Below are positions 61,296-64,000 of a stretch of 64,000 nt of DNA, in pieces. The notes beneath the pieces are model-generated. The model worked only from the letters and a program-made list of their open reading frames with translations, was not told the origin of the DNA and made no database searches. The position numbers and the translations under genes are program-made. Origin of the DNA: Thermosipho atlanticus DSM 15807 (lineage in GTDB: Bacteria; Thermotogota; Thermotogae; Thermotogales; Fervidobacteriaceae); contig NZ_FQXN01000004.1 in the NCBI RefSeq assembly GCF_900129985.1, forward strand, positions 1 to 64,000, in the 5' to 3' direction. The first letter of the stretch is position 1. Each line of letters begins with the position of its first letter.

Positions 61296-62273
61296 ATGCG
61301 TGAAGTTCCTCTTGTTTCGATTATAATACCGACAAGAAATGAGGAGAAATTTATAGAAAAATGTTTAAACTCTATCATTGAAAATGATTATCCTGAAAAG
61401 GAGATTATTGTTGTCGATGGTATGAGTGATGATAATACTAGACAACTTGTAGAAAAATATCCTGTAAGAGTTATTGATAATCCTGATAAGTATACTCCTC
61501 AAGCGTTAAATAAGGGAATAAGAAATGCAACTGGTAAAATAATTATGATAGCTGGAGCCCATACAATTTATTCAAAAAATTACATTTCTAGTTGTGTTCG
61601 AAGAATAGTTGAAGATAAATGCGATATAGCTGGTGGGCAGGTTTTGACGATATGTAGAACAAATACTTCAAAATCAAAAGCAATTGCAGGAATTTTATCT
61701 CATCCTTTTGGTATTGGAGGAGCAAAATATAGATTACAAGGTAATAAAGAAGTTTTTGTTGATACAGTTGCATATGGTTTATACAAGAAAGAATTATTTG
61801 AAAAAGCAGGATTATTTAATGAAAAGTTGATTAGGAATCAAGATATTGAAATGAATTTAAGATTAAAAAAATTAGGAGCAAGGATACTATTAGTACCGGA
61901 AGCTAAAGCATATTATTATGCTCGGAATAATATAAGTTCACTTGTAAGAAATAACTTTGAAAATGGTTTTTGGGTACTTTTTGGAAGAAAATTTGCCGAA
62001 ACACCTTTTTCAATAAGACATTTAGTGCCATTCTTTTTTGTACTTTTTTTAATTTCAATGATCTTTATGTTTAGTATTCTAAAATGGTTATATTTGCCTG
62101 TTTTGATTTTATACGTGTTTTTAGACTTTTTTTCTGCGATACAAATTGCGAGAAATCTCAAAGATGTAATGTCATTTTTTTGGCTTATAATCTTGTTTCC
62201 TATTTTACATATATCATATGGAATAGGTTCATTATGTGGTGCATTATCTTTTTTTCTGAAACCCGGGAAATAA
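61296..62273 (+). CDS. Membrane-bound GT2 glycosyltransferase (ExoA-like)
   Basis: 325 residues. N-terminal GT-A domain: PLVSIIIPTRNEEKFIEKCL, IVVDGMSDDNTRQ, then IAGAHTIYS where ExoA relatives usually have DAH; the first Asp is Gly here. Later QDIEMNLRLKKLGA and LVPEAKAYYYARNNISSLV. Two or three membrane segments close the protein (238-300). Likely transfers a sugar to a lipid-linked glycan for exopolysaccharide. It ends 199 nt before rplJ and takes the place where rplK-rplA often lies. Confidence 0.82.
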   Translation: MREVPLVSIIIPTRNEEKFIEKCLNSIIENDYPEKEIIVVDGMSDDNTRQLVEKYPVRVIDNPDKYTPQALNKGIRNATGKIIMIAGAHTIYSKNYISSCVRRIVEDKCDIAGGQVLTICRTNTSKSKAIAGILSHPFGIGGAKYRLQGNKEVFVDTVAYGLYKKELFEKAGLFNEKLIRNQDIEMNLRLKKLGARILLVPEAKAYYYARNNISSLVRNNFENGFWVLFGRKFAETPFSIRHLVPFFFVLFLISMIFMFSILKWLYLPVLILYVFLDFFSAIQIARNLKDVMSFFWLIILFPILHISYGIGSLCGALSFFLKPGK

Positions 62274-62311
62274 TCTTTAGTATTTTTACACAAAGTTAAC
62301 ATGATATAAAC

Positions 62312-62340
62312 TTGATAGAAAATGTAAAATGTGTTAAAAT
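62312..62340 (+). promoter_or_regulatory. Promoter of the rplJL operon
   Basis: TTGATA (62312-62317), 17-nt spacer and TAAAAT (62335-62340) with TGT before it (extended -10). Expected start at about 62347. Confidence 0.75.
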
Positions 62341-62346
62341 CATGAC

Positions 62347-62457
62347 GATGCCAAAGACGGCAGGTTAAAGAAAGGCGGAGAGCCGCCTGCCCGAGGCACA
62401 AAAGGGTGAGGACCCCTTTTGCTTTTTGCCTCGGTAGCAACCGAGGTTATTTTTTTT
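62347..62457 (+). ncRNA. Ribosomal protein L10 leader with transcription attenuator
   Basis: Structured leader of the L10 type: purine-rich loop GGTTAAAGAAA next to hairpin GGCGG-AGAG-CCGCC (62374-62387), where the L10-L12 complex is expected to bind. CCGAGGCA (62391-62398) pairs perfectly with TGCCTCGG (62427-62434). The same CCTCGGT (62429-62435) alternatively pairs with ACCGAGG (62440-62446), followed by a T run, forming a terminator. Excess L10-L12 would favour termination. Confidence 0.85.
62429..62457 (+). terminator. Attenuator terminator in the L10 leader
   Basis: CCTCGGT-AGCA-ACCGAGG followed by TTATTTTTTTT, ending just before the rplJ ribosome-binding site. Confidence 0.85.
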
Positions 62458-62471
62458 GGGAGGTGAAGAAG

Positions 62472-63017
62472 TTGCTGACAAGAAAACAAAAAGAGAAATT
62501 AGTTGAAGAATTATCAGAAAGTTTGAAAAATTCATCTTTGATACTTTTTTCAGATTACAAAGGATTAAACGTTGCTCAAATAACTGATTTAAGAAGAAAA
62601 CTTAGAGAAAAACTTGGTAGTGGAGCAAGATATAGAGTTGTGAAAAACAGTGTCGCATATTTTGCGATGAAGAAAGCAGGTTATGAAGAAATTGATGATT
62701 TAAGTTATTTGTTTGAAGGACCTTTAGCTCTTCTATATGTGGAAGAAGGAGATCCTATTGAAGCTATCAAAGTGATTTATGAATTTTCGAAAGACAACAA
62801 GGATATTCCTTCGTTCAAAGGCCTTTATCTTGATGGAAAATTCTTTGGAGCTGAAGAAGTAGAAAATCTCTCCAAACTTCCAACGAAAGAGCAACTTCTT
62901 ACAATGGTTGTTAGTGGCGTACAAGGACCAATTAGAGGTTTTGTTAATGTACTTGCCGGTACCCTTAGAAGCTTGTTATATGCTCTTAATGCAATTAAGG
63001 ATAAAAAATCAGAATAA
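62472..63017 (+). CDS. rplJ: 50S ribosomal protein L10
   Basis: 181 residues from TTG 62472, 8 nt after GGGAGG; the longer frame from 62406 would read through the leader terminator. Starts MLTRKQKEKLVEELSESL; SDYKGLNVAQITDLRRKLRE and VKNSVAYFAMKKAGYEE are typical. The C-terminal helix (IRGFVNVLAGTLRSLLYALNAIKDK) anchors L12 dimers. Forms the ribosomal stalk base and, bound to L12, represses this operon through the leader. Confidence 0.95.
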   Translation: MLTRKQKEKLVEELSESLKNSSLILFSDYKGLNVAQITDLRRKLREKLGSGARYRVVKNSVAYFAMKKAGYEEIDDLSYLFEGPLALLYVEEGDPIEAIKVIYEFSKDNKDIPSFKGLYLDGKFFGAEEVENLSKLPTKEQLLTMVVSGVQGPIRGFVNVLAGTLRSLLYALNAIKDKKSE

Positions 63018-63035
63018 TTTTAGGAGGTGTATATT

Positions 63036-63422
63036 ATGACATTAGAAGAAATTGTTAGCGCAATTGAACAACTTACAGTAGCAGAATTAGCAGAACTTGT
63101 AAAAATGCTTGAGGACAAATTTGGAGTAAGTGCATCTGCACCAGTTATGGCAATGCCAGTAGCAGGAGGAGCAGCAGCAGGAGGAGCAGCAGCAGAAGAA
63201 AAAACAGAATTTGACGTAGTACTTAAGAGCTTTGGTGCAAAGAAGATTGAAGTTATAAAAATTGTAAGAGAAATTACAGGTTTAGGACTTAAAGAAGCAA
63301 AAGATCTTGTTGAAAAAGCGGGAACACCAGATGCCGTTATTAAACAAGGCATTAAGAAAGAAGAAGCAGAAGAAATTAAGAAGAAACTTGAAGATGCAGG
63401 AGCAGAAGTTGAACTTAAATAA
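63036..63422 (+). CDS. rplL: 50S ribosomal protein L7/L12
   Basis: 128 residues from ATG 63036 (AGGAGGTGTATATT upstream). N-terminal dimer domain ([20 protein letters not shown]), Ala/Gly-rich hinge (38-58, with repeated GCA/GGA codons) and C-terminal factor-binding domain ([35 protein letters not shown]). Stalk protein that recruits translation GTPases. Confidence 0.97.
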   Translation: MTLEEIVSAIEQLTVAELAELVKMLEDKFGVSASAPVMAMPVAGGAAAGGAAAEEKTEFDVVLKSFGAKKIEVIKIVREITGLGLKEAKDLVEKAGTPDAVIKQGIKKEEAEEIKKKLEDAGAEVELK

Positions 63423-63461
63423 TAGTAACATAAGTTTCTAAAAAGAAAAGATTTTGTATCA

Positions 63462-63496
63462 ACCCCGTGCAAAGTGTTGAGCACGGGGGTTTTTTG
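63462..63496 (+). terminator. Terminator or attenuator between rplL and rpoB
   Basis: CCCCGTGC-N10-GCACGGGG hairpin followed by GTTTTTT. In most bacteria partial read-through here sets the ratio of ribosomal protein to RNA polymerase; a possible TATAAT for rpoB lies at 63507-63512. Confidence 0.85.
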
Positions 63497-63558
63497 TGTT
63501 TTAATATATAATTGGCATATTTTTATTCCTTCCAAATTTTTCTAACTGAGGTGATAGG

Positions 63559-64000
63559 ATGAAAGAGATTAAAAGTGGTAAAAGGACCCGTTTTTCATTT
63601 GGTAGGGTCCAGGCACCTATCCCTGTCCCAAATCTCGTTGAAATTCAAACTAGGTCATATCGTGAATTTCTCGAGGATGGGATATTGAAAGTCTTGAAGA
63701 AATTCTCCCCAATAACGTCTTCAAAAACAGATCAGAGAAAAGAAAAAGGTTTTTCTTTAGAATTTTTGTCAATAAGAGTTGGGGAGCCACAAAACACTGT
63801 GCAAGAATGTAAGGAAAGGCTCATGACCTACACTGTACCTGTTTATACAACAGTTAGAGTTACCGATAATAGTACAAACGAAATGATTGAAGAAGAAGCC
63901 TTTTTAGGATATCTTCCGTACATGACACCACGTACTACTTTTATTATCAATGGTGCCGAACGTGTTGTAGTTAACCAACTTGTTAGAAGTCCAGGAGTTT
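63559..64000 (+). CDS. rpoB: DNA-directed RNA polymerase subunit beta (5' part)
   Basis: ATG at 63559 after GAGGTGATAGG. The frame stays open to the window end (147 codons). It reads [16 protein letters not shown], then [31 protein letters not shown] and [18 protein letters not shown], the conserved N-terminus of bacterial RpoB. Truncated only by the window edge; rpoC is expected beyond. Confidence 0.97.
   Translation, partial: MKEIKSGKRTRFSFGRVQAPIPVPNLVEIQTRSYREFLEDGILKVLKKFSPITSSKTDQRKEKGFSLEFLSIRVGEPQNTVQECKERLMTYTVPVYTTVRVTDNSTNEMIEEEAFLGYLPYMTPRTTFIINGAERVVVNQLVRSPGV

Noticed and set aside
1-64000. Insertion sequences, prophage or integrative elements
   Set aside because: No transposase, integrase, phage structural gene or flanking direct repeats could be found; codon and base use look uniform.

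Overview
The window is strongly AT-rich bacterial chromosome, almost entirely coding, with ATG/GTG/TTG starts behind strong AGGAGG-type Shine-Dalgarno sites. Gene content points to Thermotogales, most likely a Thermosipho-like anaerobic thermophile. Pointers are the Fur/zinc ABC cluster, a TM0106-type nuclease, a short (433-residue) Hcp, a glutaredoxin-like protein disulfide oxidoreductase with thioredoxin reductase, and rplJL-rpoB. The genus is inferred from family resemblance, not from a database search. I see no insertion sequence, prophage or CRISPR array.

Layout. 1-4100: a secreted OB-like protein diverges from a large O-antigen-ligase-type membrane protein; four CCTTA repeats spaced exactly 11 bp lie between them. 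4100-11100: one long minus-strand run reads from fur through a zinc/manganese ABC transporter to ribF, nth, a DegT-type aminotransferase, a small coiled-coil protein and a purine permease, starting at a sigma-A promoter with a Fur-type 7-1-7 operator. 11100-14000: YjbQ, a divergent shikimate kinase, HU and a MATE exporter. 13900-20100: an AddA/AddB-like helicase-nuclease pair. 20300-24400: galE, an esterase, an L,D-transpeptidase and an SDR. 24400-30400: glycogen debranching enzyme, OsmC, and a thiol-redox cluster (CcdA, thioredoxin-like protein, an extra 33-codon ORF, glutaredoxin, TrxB, PDO). 30600-36280: sugar ABC transporter without ATPase, a glucosylglycerate/mannosylglycerate-synthase-like glycosyltransferase and an RpiR regulator.

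36290-52360 is rich in metal and stress genes: a DUF438-hemerythrin-PAS protein, a decayed gene, SHOCT protein, CopA, CsoR, tRNA-Ser(CGA), an ArsB/NhaD permease, NUDIX, ArsR/CadC-type sensor, MMPL exporter, ZntA, DUF1015, Hcp and a Crp/Fnr regulator. 52400-58560: asnS, HAD phosphatase, mgsA, sugar MFS, a second endonuclease-III-like enzyme, RidA and a RecB-like/RNase-H-like nuclease. 58700-64000: dnaB, coaD, a secreted protein, an ExoA-like glycosyltransferase, then rplJ-rplL-rpoB (cut by the window end) behind an L10 leader.

The strongest new signals are regulatory. (1) Nearly identical GTAA-N6-TTAC palindromes sit at exactly -41.5 of two promoters lacking a -35 box, those of hcp and the hemerythrin-PAS gene, which suggests a small regulon of the Crp/Fnr protein encoded beside hcp. 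(2) The 11-bp phased CCTTA repeats look like an OmpR/PhoB-type response-regulator site. (3) Operator/promoter pairs can be read for Fur, CsoR and the ArsR-type sensor. (4) The L10 leader contains mutually exclusive antiterminator and terminator helices. (5) A 33-codon ORF is coupled to the thioredoxin-like gene, and a MalG-type permease carries an inserted helical domain of about 150 residues.
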